Assembly (NCBI RefSeq): GCF_007483665.1 | Contig: NZ_ML660184.1 | Coordinates: 226,932-290,931, forward strand | Length of the DNA stretch: 64,000 nt | From: Catellatospora sichuanensis | GTDB taxonomy: Bacteria; Actinomycetota; Actinomycetes; Mycobacteriales; Micromonosporaceae | Direction: 5' to 3' | Shown: positions 18,771-27,623 of the stretch, one piece after another | How positions within the stretch are numbered: position 1 is the first letter of the stretch | Layout of the letters: each line of letters starts with the position of its first letter | Program-made: the position numbers and the translations under genes | The notes under the pieces: model-generated | Seen by the model: the letters and a program-made list of their open reading frames with translations, nothing else | The model's database searches: none | Told to the model about the DNA's origin: nothing

Positions 18771-19720
18771 CTATCCGGTGCGGGCCAGGCCGGCGACCGC
18801 CGCCAGCATCAGCGCCGCTCCGGCGGCCGCGGCCAGGGTGATCCGCTCGCCCAGCAGGCCGACCGCGATCAGCACCCCCGCCACCGGCTCCACCAGCGTC
18901 ACCACCGCCGTCACCGTCGCGGGGACCGCCGCCACCCCGGCGAAGAACAGCCGGTACGCCAACGCCGTCGGCACCGCCCCCAGGTACAGCAGCCAGCCGG
19001 CCGTCCCCGCGAGCCCGCCCGCCGACAGCACCGCCGGACCGCCCGCCGACAGCACCGCCGGACCGCCCGCCGACGGCAGCAGCCCCTCCGCCGCCGCGAT
19101 CGGCAACAGGCAGCCCGCCGCCACCCCGAACGAGGCGACCGTGGCCCCGGACAGGTCACCCCCGGCCCGCCGCGAGTAGATCGTCACCACGGCGTACCCG
19201 GCCGCCGACAGCAGCCGAACGCCACTCCCAGCACCGGTGCGGCCCCGGCCTGCCCGCCGCCTCCCACCAGCAGCACCAGCCCCGCCAGCCCCACCGCCAC
19301 CGCGGCGACCCGGCCCGCGGTCAGCGCTTCGCCGAGCACCCATCGGGCCGCGAGCGCGATCACCACAGGGCAGGCCCCGAGCGTGACCACGGTGCCGACG
19401 GCCAGCCCGGCGTACGCGATCGAGCCGTAGTACGCCGTCTGGTACACCGCCAGCCCGGCCCCGAGCACCAGCGCGTCACGCCATCGCGCGCCGAGCCGCT
19501 CACCGACGGCCAGGTGCAGCCCGACCAGCACGGCGATGCCGAGCACCAGCCGCCAGAAGGACACCGCGACCGGCCCGAGGCCGCTGGTGCGGTAGAGGAC
19601 CGCGGCGACCGCGCCGCCGGTGCCCCAGGCGGTCGCCGCGACCGCCACGTAGAACATGCCGCGCCCGTACGACGCGGTCCGGCCCGCGCGCGACGGCGCG
19701 AGCCCTGAACCGGACTCCAT
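18771..19720 (-). pseudogene. EamA/DMT-family transporter, split by a frameshift
   Basis: Two frames together encode one 10-helix EamA exporter. The N-terminal half (19720 down to about 19215) includes [23 protein letters not shown] and [24 protein letters not shown]. The C-terminal half (about 19217 down to 18771) includes [16 protein letters not shown] and LGAVPTALAYRLFFAGVAAVPAT. The frames join at GVAFG / LLSAAG near 19213-19217, where one base appears to be missing. The second half also has an in-frame 24-bp duplication (19021-19068). It may be a real pseudogene or a sequencing or assembly error in GC-rich DNA; both halves otherwise keep good coding character. Confidence 0.75.
19021..19068. 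repeat. 24-bp tandem duplication inside the EamA gene
   Basis: Two identical 24-bp units (19021-19044 and 19045-19068), in frame, duplicating the residues GGPAVLSA in a loop between membrane helices. Confidence 0.85.
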
Positions 19721-19912
19721 CTCTTCCTGTCTCCACTGCTCGATGGCCGACGATTCCGCGTACGCGGACGGGCCACCGGACGCACGGCCGTGCCGTCACG
19801 TCAGTGGTGCGACGCCGTCCGCCTCAGGCGACCGGCGGGGAGATGATCGAGTGAGCCATGCCCGCGATGCTAGCCAGGGAATGCGCGGCCCATCCAGCGA
19901 GTTGTCCGATGC

Positions 19913-20221
19913 GTGGGAATCCTGGAGGAGTACGAGCGCGGAAGGCTGTTCTTCGACTACGGCGACTACATCACGGCTGCCCAGATCCTGGGACCCGTGG
20001 TGGACGAAGCGCCCGACGACGTGGCGCCCCGGCTGCTGCTGGCCCGCGCCTACTACCACTCGGCCCAGCTGCACAAGGCCGAGGATCAGCTGCGCAAGGT
20101 GCTCGACCACGACCCCGCCGAGCACTACGCCCACCTCATGCTGGGCCGCTGCCTCCAGCGGCAGAGCCGCCACGACGAGGCCCGCCCGCACCTGCGCATC
20201 GCCGACGCGATGGGCGCCTGA
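19913..20221 (+). CDS. small tetratricopeptide-repeat protein
   Basis: 102 residues made of about three TPR units (FDYGDYITAAQILGPVVDEAPDD; RLLLARAYYHSAQLHKAEDQLRKVLDHDP; AHLMLGRCLQRQSRHDEARPHLRIADAMGA). It is a cytoplasmic helical scaffold with unknown partners. The GTG start at 19913 opens right before the first repeat. Such single small TPR proteins are common and conserved in Micromonosporaceae. Confidence 0.78.
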   Translation: MGILEEYERGRLFFDYGDYITAAQILGPVVDEAPDDVAPRLLLARAYYHSAQLHKAEDQLRKVLDHDPAEHYAHLMLGRCLQRQSRHDEARPHLRIADAMGA

Positions 20222-20245
20222 GGCCGGGCCGGCCGAGGGCAGGCA

Positions 20246-20279
20246 CCGGGGCCGGACACCGTTGCCCGTCCGGCCCCGG
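20246..20279. terminator. bidirectional hairpin terminator
   Basis: 12-bp perfect arms (20246-20257 and 20268-20279) with a 10-nt loop, 25 bp after the TPR gene stop and facing the convergent gene that ends at 20338. Confidence 0.65.
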
Positions 20280-20337
20280 ACCCCGCGCTCCGTCGCGGCG
20301 ACCGCGTCGCCGGCTCAGCGACCGAACCCGCCGCCGG

Positions 20338-20835
20338 TCACTCGTGTTCGTAGTACTCGACCGTGATGCCGGTGCGCCGGACGGTCACCGTGGCGTGGTC
20401 GCCGAACGCCTCCAGCAGCACGTCGTCGAACTCGCCGTCCCAGACGGCGTCCGCCAGCGCCCGCACCCGCTCGTAGCGCTCCTGCTCATTGCCTTCGTAT
20501 GGCAACTCGGCCCGCGGATACGTGCCGTGGTCCGGCAGGCAGCGTCCGCCCAGGGTCGGATGCAGGCCGCAGTACTTGCCGACCCCCAGCACGTGCAGAT
20601 CGTCGCGCGCGGCGTCCGAAACCGTACGCACCCAGAACGAGTGCGCATCGAACTCGCACGTGTCGCCGTCGTTGAAATACGGCGTGTACTGCTGCCAGCC
20701 GAACTCCACGATCGCGTCGTCGTCCAGCACCGCCGTCAGCAGCGGCCGCAGGTCCGACAGCGGGCGCTGCGGCACCCGGTCGCTCCTGGTGATCTCACCC
20801 TCGACCGGGATGCCCAGGAAACTCGTGTGGCTCAT
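20338..20835 (-). CDS. hypothetical protein, second gene of a coupled pair
   Basis: 165 residues, acidic, with no signal peptide or membrane segment and therefore cytoplasmic. Notable are EFGWQQYTPYFNDGDTCEFDAHSFW and a Cys/His stretch (GKYCGLHPTLGGRCLPDHGTY) that could bind metal. Its ATG overlaps the stop of the upstream gene by 4 bp (ATGA), so the two are coupled. I do not recognise the family. Confidence 0.6.
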   Translation of the reverse strand: MSHTSFLGIPVEGEITRSDRVPQRPLSDLRPLLTAVLDDDAIVEFGWQQYTPYFNDGDTCEFDAHSFWVRTVSDAARDDLHVLGVGKYCGLHPTLGGRCLPDHGTYPRAELPYEGNEQERYERVRALADAVWDGEFDDVLLEAFGDHATVTVRRTGITVEYYEHE

Positions 20836-21194
20836 CGGTGGTCCTCTCCCAACAACGTCGACAACGGCACCTCTTTGCGCTGCGCGCCCGACATCCACGG
20901 CTTGAGCGCCATGCCGGCGATGTAGTCGGCGGGCGAGGGCAGCCAGCCCAGGTCCTCCAGGATGTGCCGCTCGGCGATCAGCCGGACCGGGATGCGCTTG
21001 CGCCCCACCTGCAGCGTGTCGCCGAAGATGCGCTGGCACAGGTAGACGCCCGCGGTGTGGTGGTACATCGAGCGGTGCCGGACGTCGCCGATGATCTGCT
21101 TCGAGGAGTCGATGAACTCCTCGATGGCCAGGTAGTCCTCCGGCTCGCCGCCCCACTTGCGGGCGGCCGACAACGCGTGGTGCCACGAATTCAT
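20832..21194 (-). CDS. hypothetical protein (DUF6915-like), first gene of a coupled pair
   Basis: 120 residues starting MNSWHHALSAARKWGG, with VRHRSMYHHTAGVYLCQRIFG in the middle and ILEDLGWLPSPADYIAGMALKPWM near the end. Conserved His, Trp and Tyr pairs suggest an enzyme or nucleic-acid-linked fold. It resembles, from memory, the uncharacterised DUF6915 family seen in phage and bacterial genomes; this is uncertain. It is followed by a gene overlapping by ATGA and is divergent from the lactonase-like gene. Confidence 0.6.
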   Translation of the reverse strand: MNSWHHALSAARKWGGEPEDYLAIEEFIDSSKQIIGDVRHRSMYHHTAGVYLCQRIFGDTLQVGRKRIPVRLIAERHILEDLGWLPSPADYIAGMALKPWMSGAQRKEVPLSTLLGEDHR

Positions 21195-21250
21195 GGCGCG
21201 AAGGTTAGGCAGCTCCCCCGACAATTCGTGATCGGTGCCAGGATGGCGTG

Positions 21251-21949
21251 ATGGCGGGCGACAACGCGGTACGCAGACTCGATCTCGGCTACTTCATCCG
21301 GCCCGCCGAGGAGGCCGGAGGTCCACATCCGAGGGTCGAAGCGGCCCTGGCCTACCTGGTGGACAGCGCGGACGGGCTCCTCCTGTTCGACACCGGCCTG
21401 GGCCGCGGCGACGACGAGACCGAGGCGCACTACCGGCCGCACCGCCGCCCGCTGCCGCAGGCGCTGGCCGACGCGGGCGCACGCCTCGACGACATCGCCC
21501 TGGTCGTCAACTGCCACCTGCACTTCGACCACTGCGGCGGCAACCCGCTGCTGCCCGGCCGCCCCGTGTTCACGCAGCGAACCGAGCTGGCGACCGCGCG
21601 CGCCGGGAACTACACCTTCGACCACCTGGTCGACTTCCCCGGCGTCGACTACCGGGAGCTCGACGGCGAGGCTGAGATCAGCCCCGGCGTGTGGACCGTC
21701 CCGACGCCCGGCCACACCGCCGGGCACCAGAGCCTGGTGGTACGCGGTCCCGACGGCGTCACCACCGTGCTGGCCGGGCAGGCCTATGACCTGGCCACCG
21801 ACTTCAGCTGCGCACAGCTCGCCCGCCGGGCCGCCGCCGACGGGGCCGCCGACCCGCTCCCGCCGTACCACCCCTGGTTGGACCGCCTCGCCACCCTCGA
21901 CCCGCAGCGCGTCCTCTTCGCCCACGACCCCGCCACCTGGCTCGCCTGA
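21251..21949 (+). CDS. metallo-beta-lactamase-fold hydrolase (AHL-lactonase-like)
   Basis: 232 residues. The metal motif HLHFDHCGG (HxHxDH) is near residue 94 and a further His is in TPGHTAGHQSL near 157, as in AiiA-type N-acyl-homoserine lactonases. The position of the bridging Asp in AiiA appears here as LAGQAYD, so Gln may replace it. The late His lies in LFAHDPATW. It is cytoplasmic. It may hydrolyse a lactone, but quorum quenching is only inferred. The start may also be GTG 21248. Confidence 0.75.
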   Translation: MAGDNAVRRLDLGYFIRPAEEAGGPHPRVEAALAYLVDSADGLLLFDTGLGRGDDETEAHYRPHRRPLPQALADAGARLDDIALVVNCHLHFDHCGGNPLLPGRPVFTQRTELATARAGNYTFDHLVDFPGVDYRELDGEAEISPGVWTVPTPGHTAGHQSLVVRGPDGVTTVLAGQAYDLATDFSCAQLARRAAADGAADPLPPYHPWLDRLATLDPQRVLFAHDPATWLA

Positions 21950-21983
21950 AGCTCAGGACCCTTCGGCGGACTTAAGTCGGAGG

Positions 21984-22907
21984 TCAGGTGAGAGCGGCGA
22001 TCAGCACGTCGTTCAGGATGGCCGCCGTGGTCGTCTCGGCGTTGCTGAGGATCACGATGCGGTGGTTCGAGGCCGGTACGCAGGCGTTGTAGGTGCGGAA
22101 GCCGCCGTTGCCGCCGGAGTGGTGGAACCAGGCCCGGCCGTCGAAGGTCCCGACGACCCAGCCGTAGCCGTACCCGCTGGCCTCCGGACGGCCACCGGTG
22201 GGAGCCTGCTCGGACAGCATCAGCCCGAGGTGGTGTTCGTCGAGCAGCCGCCCGGCCCGCAGCCCGTCGATCCAGCGGACCACGTCGCCGGTGGTGGACC
22301 AGAGGTCGCCCGCCCCCATCCCCACCACGTCCAGCTCGAACGACGGCGTCGGCAGGCCGTCCTCGCCGAGGCCGACGGCGAGGTCCGTCCGGTCGCCCGG
22401 CTCCCCGACGAACGTGTCCGCGAGCCCCAGCGGGGTGAAGATCTCCCGCTCCAGCAATTCCCGGTACGGCGTGTCCGCGGCCCGCTCCGCCACGTGCGCC
22501 AGCAGTACGTACCCGGGGCTGCTGTAGTGCCAACCGCCGCCGGGCGCGAACAGCTGCGGCACCTCGTGGAACGTCTTCAGCAACTCGGCCGGCGGCACCC
22601 ACCGGAACAGGTCGATCATCGGGTACTCGTCCCAGTGACCGAGCCCCGACGAGTGCGCCAGCAGGTGGTGCAGCGTGATGTCCTGCCATGACGGCGGGCA
22701 GCCGCCGATCCACCGCCCGACGGGGTCGTCCAGGCGCAGCAGGCCCCGTTGGGCCTGCAGCAGCACGGCCGCGGCGGTGAACTGCTTGCTCACCGAGGCG
22801 AGCTGGAAACGGGTGCGCGCGGTCACGCCGGGGCTGGTGACGTCCGCGATTACGTCGTCACCCTTCATGATCAGCACCGCGCCGGGGATCTCGGGGAGGG
22901 TCGGCAT
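21984..22907 (-). CDS. serine hydrolase (beta-lactamase / PBP-like family)
   Basis: 307 residues with the SxxK nucleophile motif (ASVSKQFT, near residue 40), a Tyr motif at YSSPGYVLLA (near 133) and a third motif HHSGGNGGF near 275 in place of KTG. No signal peptide is seen, so it is probably cytoplasmic, like many class C-type esterases (EstB-like) of actinobacteria. It may be an esterase or peptidase; true beta-lactam resistance is unlikely without export. Confidence 0.78.
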   Translation of the reverse strand: MPTLPEIPGAVLIMKGDDVIADVTSPGVTARTRFQLASVSKQFTAAAVLLQAQRGLLRLDDPVGRWIGGCPPSWQDITLHHLLAHSSGLGHWDEYPMIDLFRWVPPAELLKTFHEVPQLFAPGGGWHYSSPGYVLLAHVAERAADTPYRELLEREIFTPLGLADTFVGEPGDRTDLAVGLGEDGLPTPSFELDVVGMGAGDLWSTTGDVVRWIDGLRAGRLLDEHHLGLMLSEQAPTGGRPEASGYGYGWVVGTFDGRAWFHHSGGNGGFRTYNACVPASNHRIVILSNAETTTAAILNDVLIAALT

Positions 22908-22956
22908 CCACCGACCCTACGACCGGCCGACCGACCCCGCCGCCCCGGAAAACGGG

Positions 22957-22989
22957 GAACGGGACCGGGCCCAGGGCCCGATCCCGTTC
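22957..22989 (-). terminator. terminator downstream of nrdJ
   Basis: 16-bp perfect arms (22957-22972 and 22974-22989) with a 1-nt centre, 37 bp past the nrdJ stop on the minus strand. In RNA the loop would take a few arm bases. Confidence 0.6.
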
Positions 22990-23025
22990 TCTCGTCACGT
23001 CACCGGCTCATACCGCCGGGGGTGC

Positions 23026-25833
23026 TCAGCTGCAGCCGCTGGTGGAGCCGCAGCCCTCGCAGACGTAGCAGCTGCCCGCGGGGCGCATCTTGGTGCCGCA
23101 GGTGTAGCACAGCGGCGCGTCCGACGCCTTGCCCGTGATGGACTCCAGCACCTCGGTCGAGGAGCCGACCCGCACCGGGGCGGCCGGGACCACGGCCGAC
23201 GGGGCGGCGGCGGCTGCCTGCGGCACCCACTCCACGCCCTCCTCCTCGGCCCGCAGCCGCGCGGCGCGCTCGGCGGCGGTGAAGACGCCCAGCTCGGCCC
23301 GCTGCTCGTAGGGCAGGAAGTCGAGCGCCAGGCGGCGGAAGATGTAGTCCATCACCGAGTTCGACAGGCGGATGTCCGGGTCGTCGGTCATGCCGGCGGG
23401 CTCGAACTTCATGTTCATGAACTTCTCGACGTACGTCTGCAGCGGCACGCCGTACTGCAGCGCGACGGAGACGGCGATCGAGAACGCGTCCATGACACCG
23501 GCCAGGGTCGAGCCCTGCTTGCCCAGCTTGAGGAAGACCTCACCGAGGCCGTCGTCGGGGTACGACGACGCGGTCAGGTAGCCCTCGGCCTCGCCGACGG
23601 TGAAGGAGACCGTCTGCGACGGACGCTTCTTCGGCAGGCGCTTGCGCACCGGGCGGTACTCGATGACCTTCTCCACGACCGGCGCGGAGACGGGGGCGAC
23701 GGCCGTGGCGGCCGGAGCCTCCTTCTTGGAGACCGACAGCGGCTGGCCGACCTTGCAGTTGTCCCGGTAGATGGCCAGGGCCTTGAGGCCCAGGCGCCAT
23801 CCGTCGAAGTACATCTGCTCGACCTCTTCGACCGTCGCCGACTCCGGCATGTTGACGGTCTTGCTGATCGCGCCGGAGATGAAGGGCTGCACCGCGGCCA
23901 TCATCAGCACGTGGCCCATCGGCGCGATCGAGCGCTCGCCCATCGCGCAGTCGAAGACCGCGTAGTGCTCCGGCTTGAGGCCGGGGGCGTCCACGACGTG
24001 GCCGTGCTCGGCGATGAACTCGGTGATCGCCTCGACCTGCTCCTCCTGGTAGCCCAGGTTGCGCAGGGCGCGCGGCACGGTCTGGTTGACGATCTGCATC
24101 GAGCCGCCGCCGACGAGCTTCTTGAACTTGACCAGCGCCAGGTCCGGCTCCACGCCGGTGGTGTCGCAGTCCATCATGAAGCCGATGGTGCCGGTGGGGG
24201 CGAGCACGCTGGCCTGGGAGTTGCGCCAGCCCTGCTTCTCACCGAGGGCGTTGCCCGCCTTCCACTGCTTCTGCGCCTCCTTGGCCACCAGGGTCGCGAC
24301 CGGACCCTGCGGCTTGAGGGCTTCGGCGGCGGAGGCGTGCTTGCGCATGACCCGCTGGTGCGGGGTGGCGTTGCGGGCGTATCCGTCGTACGCGCCGACG
24401 ACGCCGGCCAGCTCCGCCGAGCGCCGGTAGGCCACGCCGGTCATCAGCGCGGTGATCGCGGCGGACAGCTGGCGGCCGCCCTCGGAGTCGTACGGCAGGC
24501 CCGACGCCATGAGCAGCGCGCCCAGGTTGGCGTAGCCGATGCCGAGCTGCCGGTAGGCCCGGGTGTTCTCGGTGATCTTCTGGGTCGGGAAGTCCGCGAA
24601 GCAGATGGAGATGTCCATCGCGGTGATCACGAACTCGACCGACTTCGAGAACCGCGCCACGTCGAACGAGCCGTCCGTGCCGAGGAACTTGAGCAGGTTC
24701 AGCGAGGCCAGGTTGCAGGACGTGTCGTCCAGGTGCAGGTACTCCGAGCACGGGTTGCTGGCCGTGATGCGGCCGGTCTCCGAGCAGGTGTGCCAGTCGT
24801 TGATGGTGTCGTCGTACTGGATGCCCGGGTCGGCGCAGGCCCAGGCGGCCTCGGCCAGCTTGCGGAACAGGCCCTTGGCGTCGACGGTGTCGATGACCCG
24901 GCCGTCGAGGCGGCCCAGCAGGTCGAAGCTCTTGCCCTCCTCGACCGCGGACATGAACTCGTCGGAGACGCGCACCGAGTTGTTGGCGTTCTGGTACTGC
25001 ACGCTGACGATGTCGCGGCCGCCCAGGTCCATGTCGAAACCGGCGTCGCGCAGCGCGCGGATCTTGTCCTCCTCGCGCGCCTTGGTCGCGATGAACTCCT
25101 CGATGTCCGGGTGGTCCACGTCGAGGATGACCATCTTGGCCGCGCGGCGGGTGGCGCCGCCGGACTTGATGGTGCCGGCCGAGGCGTCGGCGCCGCGCAT
25201 GAAGCTGACCGGGCCGGAGGCGGTGCCGCCCGAGGAGAGCAGCTCCTTGCTGGCGCGGATGCGGGAGAGGTTGACGCCGGAACCGGAGCCGCCCTTGAAG
25301 ATCAGGCCCTCTTCCTTGTACCAGTCCATGATGGAGTCGACCGAGTCGTCCACGGACAGGATGAAGCAGGCGCTGACCTGCTGCGGGCTGGCGGTGCCCA
25401 CGTTGAACCAGACCGGCGAGTTGAAGCTGAACACCTGGTGCACCAGCATCCAGACCAGCTCGTGCTCGAACAGCTCCGCGTCGGCGGGGGTGGCGAAGTA
25501 GCCGTGCTTCTCACCGGCGGCCCGGTAGGTCTTGGCGACCCGGTCCACCAGCTGCTTGAGGCTCCACTCCCGCTCGGGGGTGTCCACCGCGCCGCGGAAG
25601 TACTTCGTCGTCACGATGTTCGTCGCGTTGACGCTCCAGAAGTCGGGGAACTCGACCCCGCGCTGCTCGAAATTGATCGAGCCGTCACGCCAGTTCGTCA
25701 TCACGACGTCCCGGCGCTCCCAGGTGATCTCGTCGTACGGATGCACGCCCTCGGTCGTCCACACCCGCTCGATCTTCAGACCTCCGGCGTTCGCCCGCGT
25801 GCGCTTCGCGCTCGCCGTGGCGTTCTCCCCCAT
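23026..25833 (-). CDS. nrdJ: vitamin B12-dependent (class II) ribonucleoside-diphosphate reductase
   Basis: A 935-residue NrdJ. It reduces ribonucleotides to deoxyribonucleotides with adenosylcobalamin as the radical source. The active-site loop is NPCSEYLHLDDTSCNLASLNL (near residue 375, with Cys and Glu), the first redox Cys is in SACFILSVDDSVDS (near 150), and the substrate loop has PTGTIGFMMDCDTTG near 595. The C-terminus is a four-Cys zinc-ribbon-like tail (CYTCG...CYVCEGCG...C) that carries the redox thiols. ATG 25833 is preceded by GAGGGG. It follows nrdR by 59 bp and shares its NrdR-controlled promoter. No cobalamin riboswitch was seen upstream. Confidence 0.96.
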   Translation of the reverse strand: MGENATASAKRTRANAGGLKIERVWTTEGVHPYDEITWERRDVVMTNWRDGSINFEQRGVEFPDFWSVNATNIVTTKYFRGAVDTPEREWSLKQLVDRVAKTYRAAGEKHGYFATPADAELFEHELVWMLVHQVFSFNSPVWFNVGTASPQQVSACFILSVDDSVDSIMDWYKEEGLIFKGGSGSGVNLSRIRASKELLSSGGTASGPVSFMRGADASAGTIKSGGATRRAAKMVILDVDHPDIEEFIATKAREEDKIRALRDAGFDMDLGGRDIVSVQYQNANNSVRVSDEFMSAVEEGKSFDLLGRLDGRVIDTVDAKGLFRKLAEAAWACADPGIQYDDTINDWHTCSETGRITASNPCSEYLHLDDTSCNLASLNLLKFLGTDGSFDVARFSKSVEFVITAMDISICFADFPTQKITENTRAYRQLGIGYANLGALLMASGLPYDSEGGRQLSAAITALMTGVAYRRSAELAGVVGAYDGYARNATPHQRVMRKHASAAEALKPQGPVATLVAKEAQKQWKAGNALGEKQGWRNSQASVLAPTGTIGFMMDCDTTGVEPDLALVKFKKLVGGGSMQIVNQTVPRALRNLGYQEEQVEAITEFIAEHGHVVDAPGLKPEHYAVFDCAMGERSIAPMGHVLMMAAVQPFISGAISKTVNMPESATVEEVEQMYFDGWRLGLKALAIYRDNCKVGQPLSVSKKEAPAATAVAPVSAPVVEKVIEYRPVRKRLPKKRPSQTVSFTVGEAEGYLTASSYPDDGLGEVFLKLGKQGSTLAGVMDAFSIAVSVALQYGVPLQTYVEKFMNMKFEPAGMTDDPDIRLSNSVMDYIFRRLALDFLPYEQRAELGVFTAAERAARLRAEEEGVEWVPQAAAAAPSAVVPAAPVRVGSSTEVLESITGKASDAPLCYTCGTKMRPAGSCYVCEGCGSTSGCS

Positions 25834-25892
25834 CGTCAGCCCCCTCAGTTCTCTACTCAACAACAATCAACTGCACGTTCTGATGCCGTCGC

Positions 25893-26423
25893 TCAGCTCG
25901 CGACGTGACCGGCGGGCATACCGCTGTCGGCCTCGTCGGCGGTGAGTTCGGCTGGCTCTTGCCCAGCCGCCGGGTTTTTAACCGCGGCACGCAGTGCCTC
26001 GATCTCCCGGATGAAGTCGTCGGCGGACTGGAAATCCTGGTACACGCTGGCGAAGCGCAGGTAGGCCACCTCGTCCAGGTCGCGCAGCGGCCCAAGGATG
26101 GCCAGCCCGACCTCCCCGCTGGGCACCTCCGCCGCCCCCCGCGCGCGGACCGCCTCCTCCACCCGCTGCGCCAGCAGCGCGATGGCGTCCTCGTCGACCG
26201 GCCGGCCCTGGCAGGCCTTGCGCACGCCGCCCATGATCTTCACGCGGCTGAACGGCTCGGTCACCCCGCTGCGCTTGACCACTGCCAGCACCGACTCCTC
26301 GACCGTGGTGAACCGCTTGCCACATTCGGGGCAGTGCCGGCGGCGGCGGATGAGCTGGCCGTCGTCGGCCTCCCGGGAGTCCACCACGCGGGAGTCCGGG
26401 TGCCTGCAGTACGGGCATCGCAT
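25893..26423 (-). CDS. nrdR: NrdR transcriptional repressor of ribonucleotide reductase
   Basis: 176 residues. The N-terminal zinc ribbon has CPYC and CPEC (residues 3-34, with the [15 protein letters not shown] block), followed by an ATP-cone (about 49-139; [23 protein letters not shown]). NrdR senses dATP/ATP and represses nrd genes by binding paired 16-bp boxes, and such a pair lies upstream (26568-26614). ATG 26423 has GGGAGGTGA seven bases upstream. The tail after residue 150 is longer than in enterobacteria, as in other actinobacteria. Confidence 0.96.
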   Translation of the reverse strand: MRCPYCRHPDSRVVDSREADDGQLIRRRRHCPECGKRFTTVEESVLAVVKRSGVTEPFSRVKIMGGVRKACQGRPVDEDAIALLAQRVEEAVRARGAAEVPSGEVGLAILGPLRDLDEVAYLRFASVYQDFQSADDFIREIEALRAAVKNPAAGQEPAELTADEADSGMPAGHVAS

Positions 26424-26567
26424 CGCTGTCACCTCCCACGTCGTCGTCCTCTTGGGCGGTTTCCCGACCCGCGTCCAGGCACGGCACCGCCGGCGTCCGC
26501 GTCGTCGCGGGCGCCCGGGGGTGGGTGCGGATGCGGGGGTACGGCCATACCCCCAGATCGGGCTCTT

Positions 26568-26614
26568 ACCCCAATCTATGGGTGGTCGGCTCAGTGCCAC
26601 CACAAGATGTTGGG
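26568..26614 (-). promoter_or_regulatory. candidate tandem NrdR boxes
   Basis: ACCCCAATCTATGGGT (26568-26583) and CCACAAGATGTTGGGG (26599-26614) are two 16-bp imperfect palindromes separated by 15 bp, i.e. 31 bp centre to centre or three helical turns. This matches the known paired layout of NrdR boxes. They lie 145-190 bp upstream of nrdR and would give autoregulation of nrdR-nrdJ. Confidence 0.6.
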
Positions 26615-26735
26615 GTTGAACCTATGCCCCAACCGACGCGTAGGCAAGTTGAAACGCCCTTGCGAGTGGCGTGTCGCGGACAACAACACGCACCGTCACC
26701 CACTCGTGAAACATGCGTGACACCGTCGACAGAGT

Positions 26736-26749
26736 CGTACAGATGTTTG
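26736..26749 (+). promoter_or_regulatory. LexA (SOS) box of lexA
   Basis: CGTACAGATGTTTG matches the Gram-positive/actinobacterial SOS consensus CGAACRNRYGTTYG at 13 of 14 positions. It lies 76 bp before lexA, consistent with autorepression. Confidence 0.75.
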
Positions 26750-26824
26750 AAACTGACATCATGTCGCATTAGTGTGTCCGGTGAGAGTCGCTGTTCACTT
26801 GTCACGATCCACCGGAGGTCCGAC

Positions 26825-27565
26825 ATGTCCCCCACTGAGCGAGCGTCCCGGCCCGGCCGGTCGCCCGCGGCGCCTGCCGGCGCGGGGCCTCTGCGCGCGG
26901 TCGCCGCGACCAGCGCCTCCCCCGCCGACCTGCAGGCCGCCGACCTGAGCAGCCGCCAGAAGCGCATCCTCGCCGTCATCCGCGAGTGGGTGGAGCAGCA
27001 CGGCTACCCGCCGACCGTGCGCGAGATCGGCGAGGCCGTCGGCCTGGTCTCCCCGTCCTCGGTCGCCTACCAGCTCAAGGAGCTGGAGCGGAAAGGCTTC
27101 CTGCGCCGCGACCCGTCGCGCCCGCGCGCGGTGGACGTGCGCACCCCGGTCGACCCCGACGAGGAGGCCGCTGCCCTGCTGGCCCGGCCCACCCCGGCAT
27201 ACGTGCCGCTGCTGGGCCGCATCGCCGCCGGCGGGCCGATCCTGGCCGAGGAGTCGATCGAGGAGGTGCTGCCGCTGCCGCGCGAGCTGGTCGGCCAGGG
27301 CACGCTCTTCTCGCTCCAGGTCAAGGGCGACTCGATGATCGAGGCCGCGATCTGCGACGGCGACTGGGTCGTGGTGCGCCAGCAGCCCAACGCCGAGAAC
27401 GGCGACATCGTCGCGGCGATGATCGACGGCGAGGCCACGGTCAAGGTCTACCGGCTGCGCGAGGGCCACGTGCTGCTGATGCCGCGCAACCCGGCCTACG
27501 ACCCGATCCCCGGCGACGCCGCGGTCATCCTCGGCAAGGTCGTCTTCGTGATGCGCCGCGTCTGA
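26825..27565 (+). CDS. lexA: LexA repressor of the SOS response
   Basis: 246 residues. The winged-HTH DNA-binding domain is at about 40-105 ([33 protein letters not shown]), the Ala-Gly self-cleavage site is in GRIAAGGPI (near residue 135), the catalytic Ser in [16 protein letters not shown] (near 168) and the Lys in [10 protein letters not shown] (near 205). RecA filaments trigger its cleavage and release SOS genes; the recA gene of this window has a LexA box too. ATG 26825 has GGAGG six bases upstream. The first 40 residues are a disordered Pro/Ala-rich extension. Confidence 0.96.
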   Translation: MSPTERASRPGRSPAAPAGAGPLRAVAATSASPADLQAADLSSRQKRILAVIREWVEQHGYPPTVREIGEAVGLVSPSSVAYQLKELERKGFLRRDPSRPRAVDVRTPVDPDEEAAALLARPTPAYVPLLGRIAAGGPILAEESIEEVLPLPRELVGQGTLFSLQVKGDSMIEAAICDGDWVVVRQQPNAENGDIVAAMIDGEATVKVYRLREGHVLLMPRNPAYDPIPGDAAVILGKVVFVMRRV

Positions 27566-27573
27566 GTCCTGGC

Positions 27574-27621
27574 AACAAGGAAGCGGCCCGCCCCTGATCG
27601 GGGGCGGGCCGCTTCCTTGTT
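27574..27621. terminator. strong hairpin terminator after lexA
   Basis: 21-bp perfect inverted arms (27574-27594 and 27601-27621) with a 6-nt loop. It lies between the convergent lexA and the tail-rich membrane protein gene, which ends 3 bp later, and so probably serves both. Confidence 0.85.
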
Positions 27622-27623
27622 CC

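Larger units (their letters stand above)
26424..26824. other. nrdR-lexA divergent intergenic region
   Basis: About 400 bp with no gene. The nrdR-proximal half is C-rich and carries two candidate NrdR boxes; the lexA-proximal half is relatively AT-rich and carries a LexA box. It holds the promoters of both units. A long frame that enters from here into lexA is upstream extension without coding character. Confidence 0.7.

Noticed and set aside
18732-19430. Plus-strand frame over the EamA gene
   Set aside because: Arg/His/Pro-rich shadow; the minus strand carries recognisable membrane helices in both halves.
22675-25908. A very long open frame (over 1000 codons) opposite nrdJ
   Set aside because: It is the antisense shadow of the clear NrdJ coding sequence, made open by high GC; it has no family features.
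25834-26824. Cobalamin riboswitch upstream of nrdR-nrdJ
   Set aside because: Looked for a B12 box and multi-helix leader; none was seen. NrdR boxes explain control of this unit.
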